Below are positions 9,783-19,357 of a DNA stretch of 64,000 bases, piece after piece. A program made the position numbers and the translations under genes. The stretch is from NCBI RefSeq assembly GCF_001904745.1, contig NZ_MRCD01000005.1, forward strand, positions 124,001-188,000, written 5' to 3'. Position 1 is the stretch's first letter; the number at the start of each line of letters is the position of its first letter. Under the pieces are notes generated by a model. The model saw nothing but the letters and a program-made list of their open reading frames with translations, did not search any database and was not told the origin of the DNA. This stretch comes from Calothrix sp. HK-06 (GTDB taxonomy: Bacteria; Cyanobacteriota; Cyanobacteriia; Cyanobacteriales; Nostocaceae).

Positions 9783-9994
9783 AGGATTCTATTGTTTCAT
9801 TAACATTATTAAACGCAATGCTGCAAATGTACCTATACCGCGCGGTAGAAATAAATTAACTTCTGAGCGTAAAATAGACGTTTTAGGGGGTTTCAGGTTC
9901 CTTCATGAAAATTTGACACTTCTCAGAATCAAAATCAGAAATCATGCGTCAGTTAATTTATCAATCTAGTAATATTCCTTTTATAAGGTGACTT

Positions 9995-10789
9995 ATGTCT
10001 AAGCATCGTATTAAATTTTTGGTGTTTGGAGCTTTTGGTTTATCTTTGTTTGCAGGAAGTTTACCTGCATTAGCTCAGTATAGTGGTGGCAATGGTGATG
10101 TCGTAGTACCCACAACAGGTAGTGGTGGTAGTGTTGGTGGTTCGACTGATTCCTCTGTTTACTCTGGCGATAGATATCCATCCGGAGGTTCTGTAAATAC
10201 GAGTGCGCGGTTTGTTTGTCAACAGTTTAATGGTCAAAATACTGTGATGTATCAACCGCAAAGCCAACCTGGACAATATTTTGCTTGGGCAACTCCCCGC
10301 ACTTTGGGTGGTGGTTGGGATACCGCACGTCGCTGCCAAACTATAGCTCAACGTTTAGAATCATACCGTAATGATGGTCTGCTTGAACTCCAAACAAGTG
10401 TAATGAATGGAGAAAATGTTGTATGTGTTACTACTGAAGCAAACCCATCTTGCCGTATTGTTTTCACCGTACCACGCGATAAAGACCCCTATATTGTTCG
10501 TAACAGCGTATTTGAAAACTTAGCATCTGCCGACGACGGACAACAAACAACCGCTATCAATACATACCGTGATAGAAATGGTAATCAAGTCGAACAGATT
10601 TATCGTACTATCGTAGGTGGAAATAATAATAGAACCAGTTCTGCAAAATCTCCAATTGCTTTAAAACCATTTTTAGACAGAGCAGATGGTGGTACTGGAC
10701 AAGGATTGAGAAACGGCGCCAGAATTGGGCGTCAACCAAACAGACAACAACCAGGCGCCCGTCTTAACCCAAATAGATTCAAAAGATAG
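9995..10789 (+). CDS. Secreted COP23-domain protein
   Basis: A 264-residue protein with a clear Sec signal peptide (MSKHRIKFLVFGAFGLSLFA, cleavage after ALA near residue 27). A Gly/Ser-rich stretch is followed by a domain at about 70-190 matching COP23 (circadian oscillating protein 23, first described in unicellular nitrogen-fixing cyanobacteria). It has four Cys (RFVCQQF, RRCQTIAQR, NVVCVTT, PSCRIVFTV) that could form two disulfides. The C-terminus is basic, rich in Asn, Arg and Gln, and disordered. The start is supported by AAGGTG five bases upstream. Probably periplasmic or extracellular; the biochemical role is unknown. Confidence 0.82.
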   Translation: MSKHRIKFLVFGAFGLSLFAGSLPALAQYSGGNGDVVVPTTGSGGSVGGSTDSSVYSGDRYPSGGSVNTSARFVCQQFNGQNTVMYQPQSQPGQYFAWATPRTLGGGWDTARRCQTIAQRLESYRNDGLLELQTSVMNGENVVCVTTEANPSCRIVFTVPRDKDPYIVRNSVFENLASADDGQQTTAINTYRDRNGNQVEQIYRTIVGGNNNRTSSAKSPIALKPFLDRADGGTGQGLRNGARIGRQPNRQQPGARLNPNRFKR

Positions 10790-10842
10790 GCTCAACAAAC
10801 AATTGAGAGAAGAAACTTCTATCTTCTGCTCAAATATAAATT

Positions 10843-10884
10843 GTAGAGGCGCCTTCTGAACGGTTACATTAATTGCGTCTCTAC
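10843..10884. repeat. GTAGAGGCG ... CGTCTCTAC hairpin
   Basis: Imperfect inverted repeat of the dispersed GTAGAGACG family. Its right arm overlaps the last codons of the minus-strand acetyltransferase, so it may act as a terminator for both converging genes. Confidence 0.6.
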
Positions 10885-11553
10885 ATTTTTCAACAGCCGC
10901 TTTTTAATTACACGCGCAGGAACACCTACTGCAACCGAGTAGGGAGCAATATCTTTTGTAACAACTGAACCAGCACCAATAACACTACCCTTACCGATAG
11001 TAACCCCATCTAATACTCTCACTCCAGTCCCTAGCCAGCAATCATCTTCAATTACAATCCCTTTGGTAGTTACACCTTGTTCTTTAAAGGGAATATTTGG
11101 GTCTGAAAAAATATGATTGTTGGCATAGAGTGAAGAATGAGAGGCAATCATACAATCTCTGCCAATTTTGATAAAACCAGGCCCAGCCATACATACATAT
11201 GGGCCGATATAAGTAGATTCTCCAATAATAATATGACCATTTTCTTGGTCATAAGCTCTAATATCTACACCGTGGTCAATAGATACATCATTTCCAAAAC
11301 AAATTTTGTTTCCTTTATTACTAATATAACTACTGTTATATATACGGACATTATTGCCAATTTCAATTGTGGGTGTACCAATAAAGCGAACATTTGGTTG
11401 AATATAAACTGATTTTCCAACCCTTGCAAAAATCAACCTATAAAAAAATTCTCACAGTATTTTTCCAACGGGAGTAGGGATGCTTCCAAACACTCCCGTA
11501 ATTATATATTCTTTTAAGTAACGCTGTATTAGCTTAAGAGTCAGATTATCCAT
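10864..11553 (-). pseudogene. Hexapeptide O-acetyltransferase with in-frame TGA stop
   Basis: A left-handed beta-helix (hexapeptide repeat) acyltransferase of the WcaF/LacA type. The open part from 11436, which has only a TTG to start on, gives 190 residues and keeps the catalytic region ANNHIFSD and the tail APYSVAVGVPARVI. In the same frame upstream, an ATG at 11553 starts 33 codons (MDNLTLKLIQRYLKEY and on) matching the N-terminus of the paralogue at 15596, then a TGA at 11452-11454. Downstream of it EFFYRLIFARVGKSVYI aligns with RNLVYRLIFSKIGQKVYI, so the TGA stands where the paralogue has Arg (a CGA to TGA change would do it). Probably inactivated recently, unless translation restarts or the stop is a sequencing error. 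Confidence 0.8.
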
Positions 11554-11618
11554 GTTTTATACCTATTATTTTTAAATAAATAAAGGAAAATTTTTCATAA
11601 GTATTAATTAGCTATATG

Positions 11619-12485
11619 TTATATAGGTAAGTAGCCAAATTTGACACATCCGATTAATTGTCCTGCGCGCCAAGCTAATGTAAGCATCCATTTGGCGATT
11701 GCGTGTTTACCACGGACTTTAAAAGATATTACTTCTAGCATGAACTCAAGCGGCGCCTTAATAAAGCTTTTCCATGACATAAGCATTTTGGGTATACCGT
11801 AATTTTTATGTTTTTTATACAGTAATGCTTCGTATACACCTACACCCCATGCACGCTGGCAAACCATCTTGAAGTTTTTTCGCAGTCTGTAATGAACTAC
11901 AGCTTCCGATACTTGCTGTATCTTAATTCCTTGTTCTTGAATACACCAAGAATAGTCAATATCTTCAATCATTGCAAAAGTTTCGTCAAATCCACCAACT
12001 ACTTGATGAACTGCACGCTTAACACCCATATTACAGCTAATCGCAAAGGGTAAATACGGGTTTTCTATAATACAAAAACCGTCTGATGAGCCATTATTTG
12101 CAATTACCCAAGGCTCATTTAATTTATCGTATAAACTACGACCAGTAACAAAATCATATTTAGCCAACGCTTCACCCATTGCTGCAACCCATCCGGGCGC
12201 CACTTCGTCGTCCGCATCGCAAAATGCTAGTGCTTCAGAAGTCGCAACACTGGCGCCTACGTTACGAGCATACGCAGCACCTTTTTTAGCAGATGCATCA
12301 ACTATTCGCAAAGAAGGTATTTTCTGTTTGAATAATTCAGCAATCGCAATAGTGTTATCTGTTGACCCGTTGTCGGCAACTATTACTTCCCAAGGTTGCG
12401 ACCATTTTTGATTTGCAAGCGCTTCGAGTTGGATAGCGATTGTACTTGCTGCATTGTAACAGGGAATAATTACACTTAATTTCAT
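11619..12485 (-). CDS. Family 2 glycosyltransferase
   Basis: A 288-residue GT2 enzyme (GT-A fold) that should transfer a sugar from a nucleotide sugar onto a glycan or lipid carrier. It starts with MKLSVIIPCYNAASTI, has the nucleotide-binding segment VIVADNGSTDNT, the metal-binding motif CDADDE (about 89-94) and an acceptor-side GGFDETFAMIEDIDYSW segment. The C-terminus is basic and amphipathic, suggesting membrane contact. It lies in the minus-strand acetyltransferase/acyltransferase cluster, so synthesis of a decorated exopolysaccharide or O-antigen is likely. Donor and acceptor cannot be read from sequence. Confidence 0.87.
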   Translation of the reverse strand: MKLSVIIPCYNAASTIAIQLEALANQKWSQPWEVIVADNGSTDNTIAIAELFKQKIPSLRIVDASAKKGAAYARNVGASVATSEALAFCDADDEVAPGWVAAMGEALAKYDFVTGRSLYDKLNEPWVIANNGSSDGFCIIENPYLPFAISCNMGVKRAVHQVVGGFDETFAMIEDIDYSWCIQEQGIKIQQVSEAVVHYRLRKNFKMVCQRAWGVGVYEALLYKKHKNYGIPKMLMSWKSFIKAPLEFMLEVISFKVRGKHAIAKWMLTLAWRAGQLIGCVKFGYLPI

Positions 12486-12599
12486 AATGTGAGTGAGTTG
12501 GTAATGTTTTAAATGAGTTAATAATTAGTGCGCGTTGTCCAAAGACTCTTTTTTGTCGTGAATAGCCAATTTGTCTAGCAATGTCGCACTTGCTTCATT

Positions 12600-12777
12600 T
12601 AGATAAAAATTATTAAATTGGGTATGATGTTTTTGGTTATCTCTAAACCTACTTGAGCATTGATTTGAAAAATAATATCAAATTCACTTTACAGAGATTT
12701 TTTAATCAAGGTTTGATAATCAGGATTATCTTCAATAATTAAATTTTTACCTAAACTCGTTTTCTTGTTTAAGTATT
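12600..12777 (-). pseudogene. Remnant of a response-regulator receiver domain
   Basis: On the minus strand, directly downstream of the acyltransferase stop, the frame reads GKNLIIEDNPDYQTLIKKSL, a stop, EFDIIFQINAQVGLEITK, NIIPNLIIFI, then another stop. This follows the start of a receiver domain (hydrophobic strand, acidic EDN, helix 1, then the strand leading to the phosphorylated Asp, here lost). At least two in-frame stops interrupt it. A further short open stretch in another frame (NEASATLLDKLAIHDKK) follows down to about 12525; I do not recognise it. Confidence 0.6.
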
Positions 12778-13959
12778 TCAATTAGCTGCTAGTTTTTTAC
12801 GACTTTTCAGTAATAACATAAAAGGTCGCTCAATTGTTAAATAAAATACATGTGCGAAAGCTAACGATACTGTTATACCTACTGTGTAAAGGGTGATTGC
12901 AAATGCAGTAGGAGACATATTAACATTGGTAAGTAATTGCCTTAATATTGTGATTACTGGGGCGTGAGTCAGGTATAAGCTATAAGAAAAAGCTCCTAAT
13001 TTTATTACCCAGGTACTCTCAAGTATTTGCAAAATTATATGTCTTTTTTTATCCCTCAGAATAATTTTAGTACAATCAATTATCAAACAAGCGGCAGCAA
13101 TACCAGCAATAGACTCATATATCCAAGCTGGTATTCCTAGCTTATTCCACTCAGTTACAATTGCAATAGCTGCAAAAAGAATACTAAGCTGGCGCCAAGG
13201 TAAAGAGCCTCTTAAGTTAATTAAAAAAGGTGCCTGTGAGAATGTTATTTCTGCTGCCAGCATTCCGAAAGTAAATGAACCCATTAACCAAGGATGGCTT
13301 ACATCCATATAACCATTAAAAAAATAGTGAGGTATTAGTCCAAGAAAAAAAGCAATTGCTATAGTTGATATCCAACCATAGCGGCGCCTGATTGGTAAAA
13401 ATAACAGAGGAAACAAAAAATAAATTTGCCATTCTAGCGACACACTCCATAATGGAATGTTAAGCATGTACGTTTGGGTATTAGTAGCGAAGTTTTGAAT
13501 CAAAAGGCTATGTAGAAATACGTCTACTATAGAAAAGTGAGGATAAAACATATCTCTATCTATCGTCTGCCATTGGAAAGTTGTGAATTTCTCCAAAGCT
13601 AATATGCCTAAACTAAGCGAGCAGCAAAATAAAATTACTGCGTAATAAGCTGGTATGATTCTTCTAGCTCTACGCTTAAAATAATCTGAAAGAGTCCCAG
13701 GAATATAACCTGCCTGAGACCTTGCCACTGGTAGCATTAGGCAGTATCCAGAGAGAACAATAAAAACTACAACGCAAAAAGAACCATATCTTACGAACTT
13801 TGTCGGTATAGTTATCCACTGAGGTAAATTTTCTCCTTGATATAACCACAAGTGAGTAAGTAGCACATAAAAAGCAGCGATACCACGCATTCCATCTAAA
13901 AAATGAAGACGAAATTTTCGTTCATCATAAATTTTTGTCTGAATAGAATTTTCAGTCAT
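12778..13959 (-). CDS. Membrane acyltransferase 3 family protein
   Basis: A 393-residue integral membrane protein of the acyltransferase 3 (OafA/YrhL, NodX) family. It starts with the family signature HFLDGMRGIAAFYVLLTHLW, where the His is the expected catalytic residue, and has about ten hydrophobic helices plus conserved PLWSVSLEWQIYFLFPLL. Such enzymes move an acyl group, usually acetyl, across the membrane to a surface glycan. It is a paralogue of the next gene upstream (13985-15178), 25 bases away, probably cotranscribed. A good Shine-Dalgarno (GAGGAG) precedes the ATG. Confidence 0.9.
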   Translation of the reverse strand: MTENSIQTKIYDERKFRLHFLDGMRGIAAFYVLLTHLWLYQGENLPQWITIPTKFVRYGSFCVVVFIVLSGYCLMLPVARSQAGYIPGTLSDYFKRRARRIIPAYYAVILFCCSLSLGILALEKFTTFQWQTIDRDMFYPHFSIVDVFLHSLLIQNFATNTQTYMLNIPLWSVSLEWQIYFLFPLLFLPIRRRYGWISTIAIAFFLGLIPHYFFNGYMDVSHPWLMGSFTFGMLAAEITFSQAPFLINLRGSLPWRQLSILFAAIAIVTEWNKLGIPAWIYESIAGIAAACLIIDCTKIILRDKKRHIILQILESTWVIKLGAFSYSLYLTHAPVITILRQLLTNVNMSPTAFAITLYTVGITVSLAFAHVFYLTIERPFMLLLKSRKKLAAN

Positions 13960-13984
13960 AATTTACACTCCTCAAAAAGCATAG

Positions 13985-15178
13985 TTATTTTGTATTAGTG
14001 GGGTGTTGAAAATTGGTATCTTGTAATTTCCGTTTTTGGAGGAAATTTGACATAAAGGGTCTTTCAAACAATAGGTAGAAAAGATAAGCAAAAATTAGTG
14101 ATGCAATTGTACCTAATAGATAAGATGCAGTAGCAAATGCACCAGCAGGTAATTGTAAGTTGAACAAACTATAACGGACTAATGAAAGTATTGGTCCATG
14201 AGTTAGATATAAACTGTAAGAAATGGTTCCCAAATCTACTGCTAAAGGATGCTCGAATATCTTTAAAATTAGAGGCGCTTTTTTACCATCAGTGATAAAC
14301 TTTGTACAGTAAATAAATAAGCAAGCACTTGCTATACCAAAAAAGCTATGACCTATCCATATATGTAATCCTAGCTTCCTCCACTCAGTGATAAAAGCTA
14401 CAATAGTAAACACAATGCTGAGGGCGCCCCAAGGTAGAGAATTTCTCATTTCTACTAATTTTGGTTTAGTCGAAAACCCAATTTCTGCCGCTGCCATTCC
14501 CAAAGCGAACACTCCAAGATACCAAGGTGAAGCTGACTCAAACAACCCATTTAATAGATATATGGGTAAGAGACTAATCACAAAGGCTGTGATTACAGAT
14601 GCAAGCAAACCAAAACGGCGCCAAACTGGTAGTAATATTAAAGGAAATATAAAGTAAATTTGCCACTCTGTTGCAACACTCCACATTGGTGGGTTTATAG
14701 TCATGTGAGTGACAGGACTAAGATTATGAACCAATAGTAAATGAGACAATACATCAATGAATGTAAATCTTGGAGAGAATGCCCCTTCTCCGGCAATCTC
14801 ATTCCACCGAAATTCACTAAACCTCTCCAGCAAAAATACTGCAAAAGCTAGTAGCAAACTAAACAATAAAGCAGCGTAGTAAGGTGGTAAAATTCGACGA
14901 GATCGACGTTTAATATAGTCAACCAAAGTACTTGAAATATAACCACTCTGAGAACGCGATACAGGAAGCATTAAGACATAACCAGATAAAGCTATAAAAA
15001 TTGCTACCGCAAATCCACCGTATCTCAGAGTCTTTCCAAACAGTGACCAGAATAGAGGTAATGTTGCTCCCAGTTTTGGCTCAATATGGACAAGTACTAC
15101 ATATAAGGCAGCAAGTCCACGTAAACCATCTAAATAATGAAGACGCAACCGAGATGATTTTTCTATAGGTTTATTCAT
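13985..15178 (-). CDS. Membrane acyltransferase 3 family protein (paralogue)
   Basis: A 397-residue acyltransferase 3 protein with the signature HYLDGLRGLAALYVVLVHIE and the matching PMWSVATEWQIYFIFPLIL. It is clearly homologous along its full length to the neighbour at 12778-13959, which points to local duplication followed by divergence. The two may acylate different sugars or positions of the same polymer. About ten transmembrane helices, short cytoplasmic tail. No strong Shine-Dalgarno was seen before the ATG. Confidence 0.9.
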   Translation of the reverse strand: MNKPIEKSSRLRLHYLDGLRGLAALYVVLVHIEPKLGATLPLFWSLFGKTLRYGGFAVAIFIALSGYVLMLPVSRSQSGYISSTLVDYIKRRSRRILPPYYAALLFSLLLAFAVFLLERFSEFRWNEIAGEGAFSPRFTFIDVLSHLLLVHNLSPVTHMTINPPMWSVATEWQIYFIFPLILLPVWRRFGLLASVITAFVISLLPIYLLNGLFESASPWYLGVFALGMAAAEIGFSTKPKLVEMRNSLPWGALSIVFTIVAFITEWRKLGLHIWIGHSFFGIASACLFIYCTKFITDGKKAPLILKIFEHPLAVDLGTISYSLYLTHGPILSLVRYSLFNLQLPAGAFATASYLLGTIASLIFAYLFYLLFERPFMSNFLQKRKLQDTNFQHPTNTK

Positions 15179-15253
15179 TGATTAATTTTCTAACGAATTG
15201 GTAGGTAATCAGGTAGATGCAACATACATCTTTACGCTCGTTTAAGAATTTTA

Positions 15254-15535
15254 TTAAAGGCTTTCTGGGCAACCAGCAAACTTTTCTAACAGTTCATCAA
15301 TTATTTTGCAGCCTGAGTCTCTCCAAATCTCAATAATGTGCTTTTGTAACCAAGTCGAATTAATGGTTATATTTTCATGATATCGACATGTCAATACTCT
15401 ATTTTCTGGTGGTTCTACTTCTATTAATTGGGGGTTCCCTTCACGCGAAAAAGTGCCTTTTTCCCATCCGTTAGGAGTTAGGTGCCACTCAGTCCATTCA
15501 TTTATACTATTTGAATTTGGGAAGTAGATATTCAT
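15254..15535 (-). CDS. Small conserved hypothetical protein
   Basis: A 93-residue protein of unknown function, rich in Trp (WTEWHLTPNGWEKGTF) with a central PPENRVLTCRYHE segment. GAGGAAA precedes the ATG, so it is probably translated. It sits between a hexapeptide acetyltransferase and two acyltransferase genes in the same orientation. I recognise the general pattern as a small family recurring in filamentous cyanobacteria but cannot name it. Confidence 0.6.
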   Translation of the reverse strand: MNIYFPNSNSINEWTEWHLTPNGWEKGTFSREGNPQLIEVEPPENRVLTCRYHENITINSTWLQKHIIEIWRDSGCKIIDELLEKFAGCPESL

Positions 15536-15595
15536 ATATTTTCCTCGCTAAAAAACTTATACAGTAATCTTTAAGATGAATTTATTGTGATTAAT

Positions 15596-16315
15596 TCATA
15601 ATGTTGTAGTTCCATTTGTACTTGATAAAGTTAATTTTTGATTTGCTGTTCTACTTTTAATTACTTTTGCTGGTACACCTACTGCAACTGAGTAAGGAGG
15701 AATGTCTTTAGTGACTACTGAACCGGCGCCAATAACACTTCCTCTCCCAATGGTCACTCCATCAAGAACCGTTACTGCATGTCCGAGCCAACAATCATCT
15801 TCAATGACAATTCCTTTACGTGTAACACCTTGCAATGCAATATCTGTAGTTAGGTCTGAAAAAATATGATTGTTAGCATATATACCTGACTTTGCGGCAA
15901 TCATGCAGGATTTACCAATTCTGATATTTCCAGGCCCTGCGATAGATACATAAGGTCCGAGAAGTACACCTCTATCAATAAATATTTCCGTATTATTTAA
16001 TGCTTGAAAAGTTACACCTTGCTTAACTTGTACTTCCGCACCGAGAGAAATACGATTATTATCGTGTCCAGATGCATCAATATGCGCTCCTCTGTGTATT
16101 CCAGCATAACTGCCTATTTCTATATTTTGCGCTCCTATAAATTCAACACCGTCTTGAATATAAACTTTTTGCCCAATCTTGCTAAAAATTAAACGATATA
16201 CTAAGTTTCTCAGGTTTGAGCCGATAATCCGTAATGGAACACCAGCAATTAAAGTTATTATTAAAATCTCTAAGTAATGCTTTAATTTACTTTTGACCTT
16301 ATTTTTAACTTTCAT
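15596..16315 (-). CDS. Hexapeptide-repeat O-acetyltransferase, apparently intact
   Basis: A 239-residue left-handed beta-helix acetyltransferase (WcaF/LacA/maltose acetyltransferase group), acetyl-CoA dependent and cytoplasmic or membrane-associated. An N-terminal basic and hydrophobic stretch (about 1-45) precedes the hexapeptide coils (IGAQNIEIGSYAGIHRGAHI). The catalytic His is present in YANNHIFSD, and the end VAVGVPAKVI is typical. It is the only one of the three homologues here that keeps both reading frame and catalytic His. AAGAGGTAG precedes the ATG. Confidence 0.88.
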   Translation of the reverse strand: MKVKNKVKSKLKHYLEILIITLIAGVPLRIIGSNLRNLVYRLIFSKIGQKVYIQDGVEFIGAQNIEIGSYAGIHRGAHIDASGHDNNRISLGAEVQVKQGVTFQALNNTEIFIDRGVLLGPYVSIAGPGNIRIGKSCMIAAKSGIYANNHIFSDLTTDIALQGVTRKGIVIEDDCWLGHAVTVLDGVTIGRGSVIGAGSVVTKDIPPYSVAVGVPAKVIKSRTANQKLTLSSTNGTTTL

Positions 16316-16369
16316 AGTAGACTACCTCTTAAAATGCATTTAAATAACTTATTTTTCCGAAAATTTATC

Positions 16370-17038
16370 TTAATCTTTTCGTTTGCTTTTAATCACTCTT
16401 GCTGGTATACCTGCTACATTCGAGTAAGGTGGAATATCTTTGGTAACAACTGAATTGGCACCTATAATGCTACCTTTCCCAATAGTAACTCCGTTTAGAA
16501 CCGTTACTCCGTGACCAAGCCAACAATTATCTTCAATCACAATTCCTTTACGGGTTATATCATTATATGGAATACTTTGATTGATATCGCTAAAAATATT
16601 TCTGGAAGCAAATATTCCGGAATTATCTCCTATAACACAATCTTGACCAATTTTGATATTTCCTAGCCCAATTATATAAACATCATTACCAATAAATGTA
16701 CGTTCATCAATGTAAACATCAGTAGCATTTAGTGCCTTAATATTAACTCCTTTATTCAAAATAACTCCATCTTTTATATCAATATGGTTATCTATGCCCC
16801 TGCCATCAATACAAACTCCTTTAAAAATATGTACTAACTTACCAATTTCAATACATTTAGCACCAAAAAAATAGGCACCTTCTTCAATGTAAACTGAATT
16901 ATCGATTCGTTGAAAAAGACTCTTGTAAATAAAATTCCGTATTTCTAAACCTAAGCAGGCAGTTGGAATTTTACCAAAAATAGTAGTTAATGCTAGCTCT
17001 TTCAATCGTTCAATGATTGTTTGATTTTGATATATCAT
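16370..17038 (-). CDS. Hexapeptide-repeat acetyltransferase homologue lacking the catalytic His
   Basis: A 222-residue homologue of the previous gene with the same coil pattern and the same GIVIEDNCWLGHGVTVL and YSNVAGIPARVIKS segments. Where its two paralogues have ANNHIFSD it has ASRNIFSD, so the expected catalytic His is Asn. It may be inactive, structural, or part of a mixed trimer with the intact paralogue. A GTG at 17047 would add three residues; the ATG at 17038 is my choice, without a strong Shine-Dalgarno to decide. First gene of the minus-strand run that continues down to 10864. Confidence 0.8.
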   Translation of the reverse strand: MIYQNQTIIERLKELALTTIFGKIPTACLGLEIRNFIYKSLFQRIDNSVYIEEGAYFFGAKCIEIGKLVHIFKGVCIDGRGIDNHIDIKDGVILNKGVNIKALNATDVYIDERTFIGNDVYIIGLGNIKIGQDCVIGDNSGIFASRNIFSDINQSIPYNDITRKGIVIEDNCWLGHGVTVLNGVTIGKGSIIGANSVVTKDIPPYSNVAGIPARVIKSKRKD

Positions 17039-17047
17039 AAGACCCAC

Positions 17048-18084
17048 TTTTACTAAACCTTATTTGCAAATATATAACTTTTTTGTTCTTAATTATTTGA
17101 TTTATTTTTACTACTCTTGGCAAATCTCCGTCAAGTTGGAAATTTGCCACATCAGCACTAGATACTTATATAAAAATTGCCAGTATCTATATATATTTGA
17201 TTTGCAATAAACTCATTGAGTAGTAAAAAAATCACTTATAAGTGTACTTAACTTAATTATTAAGTTAGTCACACACTGAAGAATACTGATGTGATTTTGA
17301 CAACTTACTAACAAATAACTATCCGCTAATCCTTAATAGCACTAATGCTATCACTAGTTAGTTGCGTGATTTTAGTTATGGCATAGTAATTTAATACCAG
17401 CCAGATTATTATATGCAAGCACAAAAAACAAACTTATACAAAAGTGTCATCAGTATCAGGAAAATTCGTAAATTTGAATACAAGTATATCTATATAGACC
17501 CGTTAGATACACATTTTTCAATTACAAATCACTTTCAGTGTCAACCTTCCTAATTATTAAGTCAGATATTTCAAGTAGCGATTAGCAACTTGAGTAATAA
17601 TCATGTCAAAAAAGCTACATTTGAATGAGTATCTGAGAACTTTACTTATGTCAAAATTACTAAGGTGGAGTTTCGCCTACTTCAGCCAGTTCGTTGAAGT
17701 TTACCATTGGCGCAAATATGTAAGCACTCCCCCTATTTCGATGGCGCCTTTGCTGTATGTAGTTTTCAGAGGCTGTTAGTGTAATCATAGCAATCACGGT
17801 GGGTCAGACCTTTGAGCTACCTTTAGGCCCTTGAATCTGAAGAGTTTACATTTATTCCTGTAGTTAACACTAACACAGACTTTTTAAAGTAAGTGTGAAT
17901 TATACAAAATATTTATGAAGCTTGTATGAAATTACATTATACTGATTATGGTAATCTTTGATTGTCTAGTTTAATTCTATCTGCTGCAACTTGCCAAATT
18001 ACGCGGAATGACTGGTTTTTCAATTGCGTTGATAACTTTCCGTAAGGTTAATAAGTTAAGTCGTATAAGTTAAGAATTTAATAA
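17048..18084. other. Long AT-rich intergenic region
   Basis: About 1 kb without a supportable gene, between the acetyltransferase run and the acyltransferase at 18085. Part of it must hold the promoter of the minus-strand cluster. One GGCGCC occurs near 17742. I saw no remnant, tandem array or strong terminator. Confidence 0.6.
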
Positions 18085-19227
18085 TTAAACTTTAAATCTC
18101 ATACCAAACAAGAAGCGCATTAAATTAAAACGTTTGATGATTGATTCATAAAAAATCAAAATGCTCAAAAATGACGCGAAAGTAACAAGCATAAACTTAA
18201 ATATTATATTTATATCCCATTGAACCGCGTAAAAACCAATAGGGATAATAAAGTTCATATGGACTATATAAACTGGATAAGACGCTTGATTGAAATAAAC
18301 AACAAATGGATTACTCCAATTCAAGTATTGTTTAGCGAAATTTAATAAAACAATTAACCAACAAAAACTATTTAAGCTCAAAAGCAGTTGAATTAACACA
18401 TTTATAAAAGTAAATTTATAAACCAAGTGAAACTCGCTAATATCTAAAAATGATAAAAATATCGTTAATGTTAAAACAAAAATCAATGCGATTGTATTAC
18501 TTTTCTCAATTATGATTTTAATCTGCGGACTAAATATAAATAAATAGCCGAGTATAAAAAACAAAAAATAGTAGATAGGATTGTAATATACTAAGCAAGT
18601 CATTCTTGCCAAAGTTAATGAAATTATATATAAAAATATTATGATTATAGGTTGTTGTGATAAAGATGTCATGGCTTTTATCAAATTCTGACCGTTGCTT
18701 GTCTTTAAATAGTCAGAGAAAGGTAGAAGAATCAAAGAAAAGCCAATTAGATACAGAATAAACCAGAAGTGTCCAGGTGTAAATGTACCTGTAAAACCAT
18801 TAATATGTTTATAATCTATCTTGAAGAAAAGCGGGTAATACTGCAAAAATGATATCTTGACATTCTGATGGTGATTAAGGAATGTAAAATAACCAATAGG
18901 TGGAAGTAATACAAAAATACCGAAGATAAACGGAATTAATAATCGCTTTAACCGTTCAAAACAATATTCTTGTTTACTTCTACTATCTAAAGAATACTTT
19001 GCTGCGGCGCCTGCGATAAAAAAGAATAGTGGCATAAACCACTGATTAACAAATCTGATAAAAAGCTCAAAGCCAGGATGAGTAGTATTATTCTCAAGAT
19101 AATAAGAATATATAAGATGAGGTTTAAAAATAAGCGCGCTATGGTAAGGAATCAGTAATAAAGTTGCTACAATTCTTAACCAGTCTAAATAGTAGCGTCT
19201 TTCCTTATCTTCTTTGAGCGTATACAC
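18085..19227 (-). CDS. Acyltransferase 3 family protein (OpgC-like branch)
   Basis: A 380-residue membrane protein with about ten helices. Its start RRYYLDWLRIVATLLLIPYHSALIF carries the R-x10-H pattern of acyltransferase 3 proteins, and WFMPLFFFIAGAAAKYSL resembles the glucan succinyltransferase/OpgC branch more than the two OafA-like proteins nearby. It probably acylates an exported glycan. It uses GTG as start codon. It is separated from the rest of the polysaccharide cluster by a 1 kb gap. Base composition is more AT-rich than in the neighbours. Confidence 0.82.
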   Translation of the reverse strand: MYTLKEDKERRYYLDWLRIVATLLLIPYHSALIFKPHLIYSYYLENNTTHPGFELFIRFVNQWFMPLFFFIAGAAAKYSLDSRSKQEYCFERLKRLLIPFIFGIFVLLPPIGYFTFLNHHQNVKISFLQYYPLFFKIDYKHINGFTGTFTPGHFWFILYLIGFSLILLPFSDYLKTSNGQNLIKAMTSLSQQPIIIIFLYIISLTLARMTCLVYYNPIYYFLFFILGYLFIFSPQIKIIIEKSNTIALIFVLTLTIFLSFLDISEFHLVYKFTFINVLIQLLLSLNSFCWLIVLLNFAKQYLNWSNPFVVYFNQASYPVYIVHMNFIIPIGFYAVQWDINIIFKFMLVTFASFLSILIFYESIIKRFNLMRFLFGMRFKV

Positions 19228-19357
19228 AAATTTTACCCTGCTGCAACAATATATTTTGTTGCTTTATTTTACGCGCGTCAAAGAGTAACACACGGCATTT
19301 GATTAATCTTTTGTAATAATTAGGTTAAGAAAATTAAATTTCCTAACCTAAAAGAGG

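Noticed and set aside
17604-17780. Small open frame in the gap after the acetyltransferase run
   Set aside because: My reading frame and the printed coordinates disagreed by one base, so the frame could not be supported, and no homology or ribosome-binding site was seen.
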